64,000 bases of DNA from Ascidiimonas aurantiaca (GTDB taxonomy: Bacteria; Bacteroidota; Bacteroidia; Flavobacteriales; Flavobacteriaceae), in assembly GCF_037646345.1 (NCBI RefSeq), contig NZ_JBBEWR010000005.1, positions 1-64,000 of the forward strand. Reading direction: 5' to 3'. Both the position numbers and the translations under genes were made by a program. This document shows positions 41,272-52,200 of this stretch, one piece after another. Within the stretch, counting starts at the first letter, position 1; the number at the start of each line of letters is the position of its first letter. The notes under the pieces are model-generated. The model was given only the letters and a program-made list of their open reading frames with translations, searched no databases and was not told where the DNA came from.

Positions 41272-42636
41272 TTATTTTATTGCTACTTTTTCCTCAAAAG
41301 CTTTCATTTTCAGTTTGTTCACCACAAATTTCCCAAGACTTCTTCCCTGGCTAACGCCCTCTTCTATGGCGGCCCGGTAATGTATGCCCCCGTATAACCT
41401 GCTTATGGCAGCTTCATCTGCTGCTTCCTTAAAAGAGTCAAAGCTTCGTATAGGCAATCCGTATGGTACCTCCGTATCGTCATCAAAAGCAAAATTTTCT
41501 CCAAAAACTGAAGTGAGTACTACAGAAGCGGCTCCTGAAACAACAGAGTGACCACTGGTATATTCGGGAAAAGGCGGTGTCTGTAAAATGGGTTTCCACT
41601 CTTCATCAAAATGGGTGTTAATAAGTGTTTCTGGCCGGATAAGGTTACTTCTGTATTTTTCATCCCAACAACTTATAAAAGCATCAGCAATAGCAATAGA
41701 GGTCTTTGTATATGCATATACGGTTTCATTAAAATTGGCTCCGCTTTTACGCGCAGCAATTTTACAAATACCTATCCAGTGTGCTCCGGGCGTGATTTTT
41801 TTGGTAGCAAACATAAGATGCCCGCGGGTTACTGAAACATATGGGTTACAGTCCCAGAATTGTGCAATTTCTATTTCTTCAGAGTCATCTCCTTTTTCTG
41901 TGATGTCCAGACTTACTTTGTAAACTTCCTGTAATTCTTTATAAAAGGCACTGTTTTTTTCCATAGAAAAATCGGGAGGAGGTACGGGTTTGAACTGGGA
42001 GGCAGAATCTAATGTAAAGGGTCGTATTTTGTTCCAGTGGGGTTCAATGCCGTCCATGTATGCCGGGGGAGTAGGCTGCCATCTCGAAGGCTCATCGGCA
42101 TTTACTGTAAACTTTGGCATAGTGCGTGTTTGTTTATATTGATCGGTATCCAGCCATTTTTGAACATAAGAAGCTACTTTTAACGCGTATGCGCGGGATA
42201 CCTGTAACTCTTTTTTGTTTACTTTTTCCCATTTCTGATAAAGACTATCCCTGTAATGCTCTATTTCATGCTCTGAAAAAATAAGCATTTTGCTTACCTC
42301 CAGGTGTGCAATAAGGGCTGCCAGCCGGTAATTAGGTGTAGTTTCTGTGTCAGGATCAGGAATGCCCCCCATTTGGGATAACTGCCCCGCTAAGGAGGTG
42401 AAATTTTCACTTTCTTTTGCGATGATCTCGTAGGCTGCAATGTTGGGATATACATAGATCCTGCTGGCCACCGGTGGTGAAAAAATATCATGTACCATTA
42501 TTTCTGTAACCTTATCAACCGCCTTATGAAAATCATCCGGAGTAATGGTTATGGGCATGTTTTCCCGGGTGCAGGCACCTGCAAATAATGAAATTAGTAA
42601 GCTATGGACTATTGTTTTCTTAATGTACAGTTTCAT
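41272..42636 (-). CDS. vanadium-dependent haloperoxidase / PAP2-superfamily lipoprotein
   Basis: 454 residues. Signal with lipobox (LFAGAC). The C-terminal half carries the PAP2/haloperoxidase active-site blocks: IRPETLINTHF, PEYTSGHSVVSGAAS near residues 355-370 with the acid-base histidine, and SRLYGGIHYRAAIEEG near residue 420 with the vanadate/phosphate-binding histidine. These residues fit either a haloperoxidase or a phosphatase; sequence alone does not tell. It sits in a unit with three VCBS lipoproteins, an arrangement frequent in flavobacteria, and overlaps the upstream gene by 4 bases. Confidence 0.85.
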   Translation of the reverse strand: MKLYIKKTIVHSLLISLFAGACTRENMPITITPDDFHKAVDKVTEIMVHDIFSPPVASRIYVYPNIAAYEIIAKESENFTSLAGQLSQMGGIPDPDTETTPNYRLAALIAHLEVSKMLIFSEHEIEHYRDSLYQKWEKVNKKELQVSRAYALKVASYVQKWLDTDQYKQTRTMPKFTVNADEPSRWQPTPPAYMDGIEPHWNKIRPFTLDSASQFKPVPPPDFSMEKNSAFYKELQEVYKVSLDITEKGDDSEEIEIAQFWDCNPYVSVTRGHLMFATKKITPGAHWIGICKIAARKSGANFNETVYAYTKTSIAIADAFISCWDEKYRSNLIRPETLINTHFDEEWKPILQTPPFPEYTSGHSVVSGAASVVLTSVFGENFAFDDDTEVPYGLPIRSFDSFKEAADEAAISRLYGGIHYRAAIEEGVSQGRSLGKFVVNKLKMKAFEEKVAIK

Positions 42637-45600
42637 TTCGCGTGGTTCAATTTTGTTAATTTATATACCTGAGCGGGCGCATTGTTCATAGTAACCAAAA
42701 GGTACGGGTCGTTTTTAAAGGTAATAATAGCGAGGTTGCGTGCTGCAGAAAACATAAACTGTAACCCAAGTTCATCTCCCGGAACAATATCCTCAGTATT
42801 GATGATGATCGCCCCGGGAAAAGACCCCAGCCTGCCATGAAAAGGCTTTACGCCAAAATAATTTCCGGCAGCCAGCACTTCTTCGGTACCATTAGCATCA
42901 AAATCATAAGTTAGAAAAGTAGTTACCGGTGCCAGTTGCATGAACTCCGGAAAGGGTTTGAAAATGAACTTTCCGTTCTTATTTTCCAGATATCCTGTTT
43001 CGAGAGTATGTACTTCAAGAATACGGGCCTTGTTGAGTTGTTCCCTGCTAAAGATTTCGTTAACAGTTTTGCCGGCAAAATCTTTGTAAAGGGTAAACTT
43101 CTTTCGCATAAAGGTGGGCATTTGATCTGAAAGCTCATCTAATCCCGCTAACGGATAGTATTTTCCGTTTTTAAAGGTAGTGACTACGGTTTCGGTGGTA
43201 CCATTTTCGTCAAAATCGCTATAGTACATTTTCATGGGTTTTTTGGGTTGGGCATTGAATTTGCTGTTGAGCCCCCAGTTACCCAGAAGATAATCGGTAT
43301 CACCATCGTTATCAATATCAAAAGGCATAATGGCCTGCCACAGGCCGCTAAGGGTGTTTACCTCATGATGAACTTTTGTAAAGCTTCCGTTCTTATTTTC
43401 GAGAAAAACGGGCGACATCCATTCACCTACTATGATCAGGTCATCAATACCATCTTCATTAAAATCATGCCATATAGCATCGGTGATCATACCAATGCTC
43501 TCAAACTCCGGGAGGTTCATTATCATGAATTTTCCTGAATTATTAAGGAGTATATAAGCACCAGGGATCTTGCCAAAATTGTTTGAAACGGCATGATTGC
43601 CTACAAAAATATCGAGATCACCGTCATTATCTATATCAGAAGTCTTTAGTACCGAAGCATTTTCAAAATATTCGGGAACGGCTGTTTTACTAAATGTGCT
43701 ATCGGTACCTGTGTAATAGGTATCGCGTAGAGGTGTCATACGGTTGTAAAAATCGCCTCCTCCGGTACCTATAAAAAGATCATTACGGGTATCGTTGTTA
43801 AAATCGGCTATCACTGCGGCTACGTCTTCATTGACCGAATCCCTGGATATTTCAGGAATGGAAGTTTTGGTAAATGAAGAATCGGTTTGTATGTAAACAG
43901 TGGAAGGTATGAATTTGGAACTGCCAAAGAAAACATCCATTTTCCCGTCGTTATTAATATCTCCGACAGCGGTTGCAGGTCCCCGGTCTGAGATTTTATA
44001 AGGTATTAGCTTTTGCCGGTTAAAATCCAGGTAATTATCTTCTTTATGTACAAAATCTATACCCAATTGTCTGAGTGCCGGTGCAAACCAGATATCTTTG
44101 GTTTTACTTTTTTGGAGTGGTTGTTTTGTTAGTTTTTGACTCTTATCCGGATTTATGATGAGAAGCTGACCGGTAGGTACATTGGTAAGCTTGGTAAGAG
44201 TTTGGTCGGGCCATATTATTTTAATAGAATCTACTGTTTTACAATCTCCATAACCAAAACTAAGTATGGGTTCTGAAGAAGCCTGAAAGCCTCTTGCGGT
44301 ATAGAGTTCTTTGTATTGGAGCTTCCCCTGGTGATAGCTGTATATTTTGGTGCCAATACCAAATGGGTTGCCCTGTTTGTAATTACATTGTATTTGCAAA
44401 TAACTGTGTTTTCTATTGGTTTTGTTAATGTAAATTGCCGGCGAACTGTTGAGATTATTAATTATAAGGTCAAGGTCTCCGTCTTTGTCCAGATCTCCAT
44501 ACGCCGTAGCCCCGGAGACCAGGGTATCTTTGGGTATTGATTTTCCTGAAACATTTTTAAAGCGCAGCGTAGCGGTGCCTTCAAAAAGATAATTAGCTGT
44601 TTTACCTTCAGGCATAAGTGCCAGGGCTTTTTTATCTACCAGCCGGGTATTATTCATTTTGTTTTTTATCTGTTCATTGGAAACAAATTTTATATAATCA
44701 AGATCATTGGGTCTTTTTGGGATACCGTTCGAGATAAAAAGATCGGTATGCCCATCGAGATTGTAATCTTCAAAAAGTGCACTCCAGCTCCAGTCGGTAG
44801 CTGCTATGCCACTTAGAAGAGCGGTTTCAGCAAAATGATCACCATAACGGTTTATTTGCAACATATTGCGGGTAAACTGATAATGATAGCCGAAACGTTC
44901 GGTGCGTAGCTTAAGTGTTTGCGGGTTATCATCCCCTTCGGATGATTTAAGTACTTTTTCATCTTCGGGTAGCATATCCAGAGAGATGATATCGGGCCAT
45001 CCGTCATGGTTAATGTCGGCCACATCATTCCCCATGGAAAACCTGCTGGTATATCCAAAGTGATCTTTAAGAGATTCGGTAAAAGTACCGTCTCGGTTAT
45101 TGAGGTAGTAATAATCATCTTCATGAAAATCATTACCAACATAAAGATCGGGCCATCCATCCTTATTAAAATCGGCTACGGCCACACCTAACCCGTAACC
45201 ATTAATGCCTCCGTAAATGCCGGCTTCTTCACTGACATCTGTAAACACATTACCGTCATTACGCATGAGTTTATCCCCGGTTTCATAACTTCTTTTATGG
45301 CGGAGAGCGGCTTTTCCAAACGATTCCTGAGTGTGCACGGCATGATGCAGGATATAAATATCCAGATCCCCGTCAAGATCAAAATCTAAAAAAGCGGCAG
45401 ATGAACTATACGTATCCAGATCGAGACCATAAGAAGAAGCACTTTCTGTAAAAGTCCCATCCCTGTTGTTAATAAAGAGTTCGTTGTGCCCGCTAAATCC
45501 ATTAATACCCACTACGGCACATACGTAAATATCGAGCCATCCGTCTCCGTTAATATCACCCATAACGGCTCCTGTGTTCCAACTGCTATTTCCTGAAATG

Positions 45601-45902
45601 CCTGCTTTTTCTGAAATATCTTCAAACTGCAAATTCCCTTTATTAAGGTATAGCTGGTTTTTTACCTGATTTCCGGAAAAAAAAATATCAGGAAGGCCAT
45701 CATTGTCAATGTCTCCTACGGCTACCCCTCCGCCATTATAAAAATAGAGGTAGTCCAGAATATTGAGTTCTTCTGTTGGGGTTACGGTATTTTTAAAAGT
45801 GATACCGGTTTTTTCTATGTCTATTATTGAGAATAACCGTCCCTCATTTTTTGAGCAGCCGGTTATTAGAAAGACGAGTATGATACTTAATTTTTTAATC
45901 AT
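42633..45902 (-). CDS. VCBS/FG-GAP repeat lipoprotein with ASPIC/UnbV domain (paralog 3)
   Basis: 1,089 residues from the ATG at 45902 (MIKKLSIILVFLITGC, a clean lipobox); a longer frame start at 45944 is rejected. Many calcium-binding DxDxDG-type turns occur in FG-GAP units (GDIDNDGLPDIFFSG, GDINGDGWLDIYVC, DFDLDGDLDIYIL). An ASPIC/UnbV segment lies near residues 500-590 (GNPFGIGTKIYSY ... GFQASSEPILSFGYG ... IIWPD), and a second set of FG-GAP units follows. This CRTAC1-like architecture suggests a surface integrin-like propeller. Start overlaps the previous paralog by 8 bases. Confidence 0.85.
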   Translation of the reverse strand: MIKKLSIILVFLITGCSKNEGRLFSIIDIEKTGITFKNTVTPTEELNILDYLYFYNGGGVAVGDIDNDGLPDIFFSGNQVKNQLYLNKGNLQFEDISEKAGISGNSSWNTGAVMGDINGDGWLDIYVCAVVGINGFSGHNELFINNRDGTFTESASSYGLDLDTYSSSAAFLDFDLDGDLDIYILHHAVHTQESFGKAALRHKRSYETGDKLMRNDGNVFTDVSEEAGIYGGINGYGLGVAVADFNKDGWPDLYVGNDFHEDDYYYLNNRDGTFTESLKDHFGYTSRFSMGNDVADINHDGWPDIISLDMLPEDEKVLKSSEGDDNPQTLKLRTERFGYHYQFTRNMLQINRYGDHFAETALLSGIAATDWSWSALFEDYNLDGHTDLFISNGIPKRPNDLDYIKFVSNEQIKNKMNNTRLVDKKALALMPEGKTANYLFEGTATLRFKNVSGKSIPKDTLVSGATAYGDLDKDGDLDLIINNLNSSPAIYINKTNRKHSYLQIQCNYKQGNPFGIGTKIYSYHQGKLQYKELYTARGFQASSEPILSFGYGDCKTVDSIKIIWPDQTLTKLTNVPTGQLLIINPDKSQKLTKQPLQKSKTKDIWFAPALRQLGIDFVHKEDNYLDFNRQKLIPYKISDRGPATAVGDINNDGKMDVFFGSSKFIPSTVYIQTDSSFTKTSIPEISRDSVNEDVAAVIADFNNDTRNDLFIGTGGGDFYNRMTPLRDTYYTGTDSTFSKTAVPEYFENASVLKTSDIDNDGDLDIFVGNHAVSNNFGKIPGAYILLNNSGKFMIMNLPEFESIGMITDAIWHDFNEDGIDDLIIVGEWMSPVFLENKNGSFTKVHHEVNTLSGLWQAIMPFDIDNDGDTDYLLGNWGLNSKFNAQPKKPMKMYYSDFDENGTTETVVTTFKNGKYYPLAGLDELSDQMPTFMRKKFTLYKDFAGKTVNEIFSREQLNKARILEVHTLETGYLENKNGKFIFKPFPEFMQLAPVTTFLTYDFDANGTEEVLAAGNYFGVKPFHGRLGSFPGAIIINTEDIVPGDELGLQFMFSAARNLAIITFKNDPYLLVTMNNAPAQVYKLTKLNHAK

Positions 45903-48900
45903 TGAAACTGAATATCCTGGGTTGGTTATTGTTAATGGCAGCAATGAGGAATGTTTTCCCGTTTTTATCCCTGAAGGTTTTGATATGTTTTATCTCTTCC
46001 CGGATGAAAAAACCACTTTTTTGGTAGGGTTGCCATTCAAAATTACCATTTTCATCACCTAATAAAACACTGCCATAACCGGCATCCAGGCGAGAAAATT
46101 GAGGTTTAAACTCAAAGTTATTTCCCCCGAGAATAAGGTCTGTGTGCCCGTCTTCATTAATATCTGCACAGGCAATACCACATATACAGGAGAGCTGTAC
46201 CCTATCTGGGAGAGGATTAATGGTAAACGAAAGGTTTCCGTCATTTAGAATGACAAGGGATTGGGAGTTAACCGCAGTTTTGACAATAGAATTTTCAAAC
46301 ATTTCTTTAGAAAATAGTTTGTCAATAGATTTTCTGGCGTAATCAGCAGCTTTGAGGTTTTCCTTTTTTAAGGAAACAATTTGAGCAGTAAGCTCTTTTT
46401 TCATATGGATGGGGTAGTCTTTACCATGGGTGTGGCGCGTAATGATCTGTTCTATGGTGCCGTTGTTATCAAAATCATTGATATACATTTTTACGGGGTT
46501 TTCGGGAGAGGTTTGATAGGGAAGGTTATTACCCTGATTTCCTAAAATAAGATCTTGATCTCCATCATTATCAAGATCGGCGGTTTCAATGGTATTCCAC
46601 CAGCCGGAAAGACTGTCTAGCGCAGTAGATATAAAGGCAAGTTTTCTTTGGTTGTTTTTATAAATTTTGGGAGTACCCCATTCTGAAACGGTTACCAGAT
46701 CTTTAATGCGATCACCATCTATATCTGCCCAAACGGCACCTGTTATCATACCGGCTTTACGAAGGTCGTAAGCATAACGATCTGTTGCCTGGGTAAACGT
46801 GCCGTCTCCCTTATTTTCAAGAAAAAGATGTTCTGGGTCTATACCATAGGTACCCACCACACTTCGGGAGCCTATAAAAACATCAATATCTCCGTCCTGG
46901 TCAAAATCATACGGAGCGATTACAGATATATTGTTAAAAACAGAGGGTAAGGGTTGAGCAGCAGCTATAAAGTTATGGTTACCATCATTCAAGTACAGCC
47001 GTGGTCTGTATTGGTTTTTGTCTTCTGTTTGATTACCACCTGAACCTACCATAAGATCAATATAACCGTCTCCGTTAGCATCGAACATAGCAGAAGCAGT
47101 ATCTTCAAAACGACGATCTTTCTGGAGTACTTTCTGTGTGGTTTTCTTTAGGTTTCCATTGCCTAGGTTGAGATATATATTTCCGGGTTGTCCTTTTGCT
47201 CCTCCAACAAACAGGTCTTCGTATCCGTCATTATTCACATCACCTACAGACAGAGCAGGACCCTCCTGAGAAAGCATTTGGTAAATTAGCCCCTCATAGT
47301 CAAAATCTACATAAGTATTTTCTTTATGGGCCTCTATTTTTTCCGGAGTGATCTCAGTAAGTAAAGTGCGTTGCTTTTTAGCAACGGGAACGGTGAAAAG
47401 TTCACGAGCATTGCTTTGTTTTAAGGTGAGCAGTTGATTAACGGATACACCGGTCAATAACTGTGTATGATCATCAGGCCAGATCACTCTTAAAGAATCT
47501 ATTTTCTCAATATCTCCCAGCCCAATAGCCATTACATAATCCATCGAGGATTGAAACCCCCTGGAGGGCATTAACTCCTGTAGTATGAGTTGTTGTCCTG
47601 AATACAGTTTAATTTTCGCACCAATAGCATTCCTGTTGGGAACTTCTCCTTCAAGGCGTATGCGTATATGGTTGTTTTTGGTAAGCGCATTGGCATTGTT
47701 TCTAAAAACGAAGGTCTGCATATTTACATTGTTTACGATCATATCCAGGTCTCCGTCATTGTCGAGATCGCCATAGGCTACCCCGTTGGACATACTGGGG
47801 ATATTAAGCCCCCATTGGTCTGTTGCATTATTGAAAGTAAGGTCTTTGTTATTTTTGAAAGCATAATTGGGTATGGGTACCCGGGGCATTTTGTTTATGA
47901 TAGAATCGATAGCCTCTTTTTTACCGGTAAGTGCCATTTTCTGGATGATCTCATTAGCGAAAAAATTAACAAAGTCAATATCGGTGAGATCGTGATTAAC
48001 CCCGTTGGTTACATAAATATCGCGGTATCCGTTATTATCCATATCAAAAATAAGACCAGCCCAGCTCCAGTCTGTTTTAGCAACCCCGCTGAAATATGCG
48101 ATCTCTGAAAAGGACTGGTTCCCGTTATTGAGCTGCAGGGTATTTTGAATATATTGCTGATAGAAATCTTTACTCTGTTTGAGTTTAAAAACATCGTATC
48201 CTTCAAATTCCATAACAGATTTAACACGTTCATCGCCTTCCGGGAGCATATCGGTAATGAAAATATCGTTTAACCCGTCGTTATTAATGTCTGCAATATC
48301 AATACCCATAGCTGAAAGACAAAGATGCGAGGTCCAGTCTTTAATAGATTCGGTAAAGGTGCCATCCCTGTTGTTTATATATAAATAATCTCTTTCGTAA
48401 AAATCGTTTGACACGTAGATATCCGGGTAGAGATCCTGGTCAATATCGGTAACCATGACTCCCAGTCCAAAGCCTATGAGGCTTCCGTAAATACCTGCTT
48501 CTTCGCTTACATCGGTAAACACACCTTTATCATTTCGCAAAAGCATATCTCCCACACCTCTAAATATTTCAGGTACACCTTCCCAGTCCCGGGCACGTAC
48601 TTCTCTTTGTTTTGCATAGCCTAGGCTGCTTACAGGAATGTTACTGTTGTTAAGGATATAGGCATCGAGATCTCCATCTTTATCGTAATCAAAAAAAGCA
48701 GCATGTGTGGTGAAACCGCTTTTAGCCAGATTAAACTCCCGGGCTTTTTCGGTAAAAGTGAGATCTCCATTGTTTATAAAAAGCTGGTTGTCATGATTAT
48801 TGCCTTCCATATTGCCGGCATTACAAACATAAATATCAAGAAATCCATCCTGATCGATATCTACCATAGTGACCCCGGTGGACCAGGGTTTGTTGCCCGC

Positions 48901-49254
48901 TACGCCCGCATTATCTGTGATATCCTGAAAGATGAAATTACCTTTATTGAGAAAAAGCCTATTTGGGCCCATATTGGCAATAAGATACACATCGGGGAGG
49001 GAATCGTTATTAATGTCGCCTATGGCTACCCCACCACCATTGTAAAAGTTGCGATATTTAAAAATGTTGAAATCTTTTTGATTTTCAACGGTATTAGTAA
49101 AATCTATTCCGGTAGAGTCTGGGGCCATAAGGTTAAAAAGAGTGGTTGGTGCAGTTTCTTTTATTATGGCCAGTTCTGTCTTTTCCTGGCAGGACGTCAA
49201 GAGGCTAAGGGCGGTAAGCCAGACATATACAGGGATTTTGGTTTTAAAATTCAT
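45895..49254 (-). CDS. VCBS/FG-GAP repeat lipoprotein with ASPIC/UnbV domain (paralog 2)
   Basis: 1,119 residues. Signal with lipobox (ALSLLTSC). Same domain order as its two neighbours: an opening FNLMAPDSTGIDFTNTVENQKDFNIFKYRNFYNGGGVAIGDINNDS, about six FG-GAP units, an ASPIC/UnbV block (NRNAIGAKIKLYSG ... SRGFQSSMDYVMAIGLGD ... VIWPDD), then more FG-GAP units ending in a propeller-like tail. The overlap of 11 bases with the upstream paralog and 8 with the downstream one indicates coupled translation. Ligand and partner unknown. Confidence 0.85.
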   Translation of the reverse strand: MNFKTKIPVYVWLTALSLLTSCQEKTELAIIKETAPTTLFNLMAPDSTGIDFTNTVENQKDFNIFKYRNFYNGGGVAIGDINNDSLPDVYLIANMGPNRLFLNKGNFIFQDITDNAGVAGNKPWSTGVTMVDIDQDGFLDIYVCNAGNMEGNNHDNQLFINNGDLTFTEKAREFNLAKSGFTTHAAFFDYDKDGDLDAYILNNSNIPVSSLGYAKQREVRARDWEGVPEIFRGVGDMLLRNDKGVFTDVSEEAGIYGSLIGFGLGVMVTDIDQDLYPDIYVSNDFYERDYLYINNRDGTFTESIKDWTSHLCLSAMGIDIADINNDGLNDIFITDMLPEGDERVKSVMEFEGYDVFKLKQSKDFYQQYIQNTLQLNNGNQSFSEIAYFSGVAKTDWSWAGLIFDMDNNGYRDIYVTNGVNHDLTDIDFVNFFANEIIQKMALTGKKEAIDSIINKMPRVPIPNYAFKNNKDLTFNNATDQWGLNIPSMSNGVAYGDLDNDGDLDMIVNNVNMQTFVFRNNANALTKNNHIRIRLEGEVPNRNAIGAKIKLYSGQQLILQELMPSRGFQSSMDYVMAIGLGDIEKIDSLRVIWPDDHTQLLTGVSVNQLLTLKQSNARELFTVPVAKKQRTLLTEITPEKIEAHKENTYVDFDYEGLIYQMLSQEGPALSVGDVNNDGYEDLFVGGAKGQPGNIYLNLGNGNLKKTTQKVLQKDRRFEDTASAMFDANGDGYIDLMVGSGGNQTEDKNQYRPRLYLNDGNHNFIAAAQPLPSVFNNISVIAPYDFDQDGDIDVFIGSRSVVGTYGIDPEHLFLENKGDGTFTQATDRYAYDLRKAGMITGAVWADIDGDRIKDLVTVSEWGTPKIYKNNQRKLAFISTALDSLSGWWNTIETADLDNDGDQDLILGNQGNNLPYQTSPENPVKMYINDFDNNGTIEQIITRHTHGKDYPIHMKKELTAQIVSLKKENLKAADYARKSIDKLFSKEMFENSIVKTAVNSQSLVILNDGNLSFTINPLPDRVQLSCICGIACADINEDGHTDLILGGNNFEFKPQFSRLDAGYGSVLLGDENGNFEWQPYQKSGFFIREEIKHIKTFRDKNGKTFLIAAINNNQPRIFSFND

Positions 49255-52200
49255 CAGGTGTACGGTTGTTTATTTTTAAAAATACGGGAGTGTTATCATT
49301 TATAGTGATCACCAGGTAATCTGTATGACCTATACGAATTTTTCCTATCTGTCGAGCAGCGCCTTTTACGTAAAATTTTTGTTGTTCATATTCAGTAAAA
49401 AAACCTTGTGAATTATAGGTGAGCAGTATGCCGTGAGAGGCATCCTGCCTGCCGAGCAATGTGTTGATCTCATAATGATTACCCACCAGAAAGATATCGG
49501 AATAGCCATTATTGTTAAAGTTACCAATATAAATATCCTGAACAGGTGAGAGTTGTGCAGAAAAGGGTAATGGCTGTTTTTTAAAAGTGAGGTTGCCTGT
49601 ATTTTCAAAATAGCAGGAAGCCAGTTCAAACACCTGTTTTTTATAGGCATTTTGTATTTTTTCTATTGGAAAAATATCTTTAAATGCAGCGTCTGCAAAA
49701 TGAGCATAAGACAGATATTTTTTGTTCAGAAAAGGCATTTGTCTGGCAAGATCGTCTTTGGAGGCAAACAGGGTTTCCTGATCCTGATAGAAATAAGTGA
49801 TCACCGGCTCTGTCTTCCCGTTATCATCAAAATCATTACGGTAAAGAGTTACCGGCTGTTCTCTGGAAGCTTTTATACGGGTATTGAGCCCCCAGTTACC
49901 GGCAATAAGGTCTAAATCTCCGTCATTGTCAATATCGGCTACCTGTACGGTATTCCACCAGCCGTGAGTATCATTGAGGCTGTTTTGTTTTTGAAGTATT
50001 AACCGGTCACCTCTGTTTAAGAAAACCGATACCGGCATCCAGTGGCCAACGGCAACAGCATCGGGTTTATTGTCGGAATTAAGATCGGTCCAGATAATAT
50101 CCTGAACGTTACCTATATTTTGAAATTCAGTACCAAAAGAATCGCTTACATCAGAAAAAGTGCCATTTTGGTTATTCTCAAAAAGGTATTGTTTGGGACT
50201 TTGCCCATACTGCCAGGGAAGCTGATTGGAGGTAATACAGAGATCAGGATATCCGTCTGTATTAAAATCAACTGCTTTTACAGAAGAGGCGTTTATATAA
50301 GTGTTTGTAAATGATAAGGTATCTTTTTTATATACACCCTTATCATTTATGTAGAGTCTTGGTGTGAGCGGCGCACCGGTTTTAAACTCGTTTCCTCCAC
50401 TTACTACAATGAGATCCTGATCTCCATCTGTGTCAATATCTGTAAAGACGGCAGCAATATCTTCAGATATGGAATCTTCAGCGAACAGGGCCGACTGCTC
50501 GGGTATAAAATTACCATGTGTGTCCTGGATAAACAGAGCTGAGGATTGCATTTTGGCTCCGCAAATGAAAATATCATCTTTCTTGTCAAGATTGCTGTCA
50601 CCTATGGCAATACCCGGCCCCTCGTTAGTATAAGCAAAGGGTATAAGCGGGTCCCGGTTAAACTCGATGGAGGGGTGTTCTTTATGAGTAAATGAAAGGA
50701 GACTGTGTGTGTTTTCAAGTATTGGGGAAGTGGTGTTTTTTTTCACCGGATGTGGATAAAGAGTTGCATTTTTATAGAAAACCTCTATTTTTTGATTTAC
50801 CTGAGGGGTAAGCAATGATTGAAAACGTCCGTCAGGCCATTGTATGTGTATGGAATCAATTTTGGTAAGGTTCCCTAATCCGAAATGCACTTCTGGAGGT
50901 ACAGAGGACAGATAGCCCCGGGATACAAAATTCTCTTGTAATAACAGCTCTTTTCCGCTATATACTGTCACAGAGGTGCCAATACCAAAAGGGTTTTGGT
51001 CATTACCATTAAATGAAATGGTGAGGTGATTGTGCTGGGGAAACCTTTGGGTGCTTTTGTTTTCCAAGACAAAAGCGGGTGCATTCACATTGTTTACCAC
51101 GAGATCCAGGTCTCCGTCATTATCCAGATCGGCATAAGCACTGCCGTTACTATATGAAGGGATATTCTTAAGCCATTTGCCCTGCTGATTGCTATAGGTG
51201 CCATTTTTATTGTTTTTAAAAAAGTAATTGATTACTTTTTTCTCGGGAAGTTCATCTATCATGCCCATGTCCTGGGGTTTTAGTTCGTTAGCAATTCGCC
51301 GTTGTATGTTATTGTTAGCAATGAAGTTTATATAATCCATATCATTGCTGGCACCTTTAATGCCGTTGGTAATAAAAATATCTTTGTAGCCATCATTATC
51401 CAGATCGGCCAGTAGCGGAGCCCAGGACCATTCTGTGGCAGCTACTCCTGCAGCAAAGGCTATTTCTGAAAACATACCGTTCCCGCGATTTATATGGAGG
51501 GTGTTTTGCATAAACTGGGGTGCATATCCGTTTTTCAGGTATTGCGCATAGGTTTGAAAAGGCAACTCGGCCCCAGAGGTTTTGTAGGTATGAAGCTCTT
51601 CAGGAAGCATATCGAGTGAAATGATATCTGTATGTCCGTCGTTGTTAATATCAGCAATATCGTTTCCCATGGAATAATGCGTAGTGTGTCCCAGAATGGT
51701 AAGATCTTCATGCGATACTTCTTTGAAAGTGCCGTTTTGCTGATTTATGTACAAATAATCATTTTCAAAAAAGTCATTACCTACATATATATCAGGATAT
51801 CGGTCATTATTGATATCTGAAATGCTGACTCCCAGCCCGTAACCTATTTTTCCCTGAAAGATCCCGCTGTTTTGTGTGACCTCTGTGAATTTTCCCTGGT
51901 CGTTCCTGAAGAGTTTATCACCGGAGCGCCAATCGGGTATTTCCCGGTTTTTTCCTTTCCCATAGTTCCTGTTGGGGTGTACGGAGTGATTGAGTAAATA
52001 GAGGTCCAGGTCTCCGTCAAGGTCGTAATCAAAAAAAGAGGCTTGTGTTGAAAGGCCCGAAAAATCAAGCCCGTAAACAGCGGCAGATTCTTTAAAAACG
52101 GGAACTCCCTGTTGGTTCACTCCCTGGTTCACATATAAAAGATTATGTCCTTTTAATGATAAAAAGTCAGAAACTTTGCAGATGTAAATATCCAGCAATC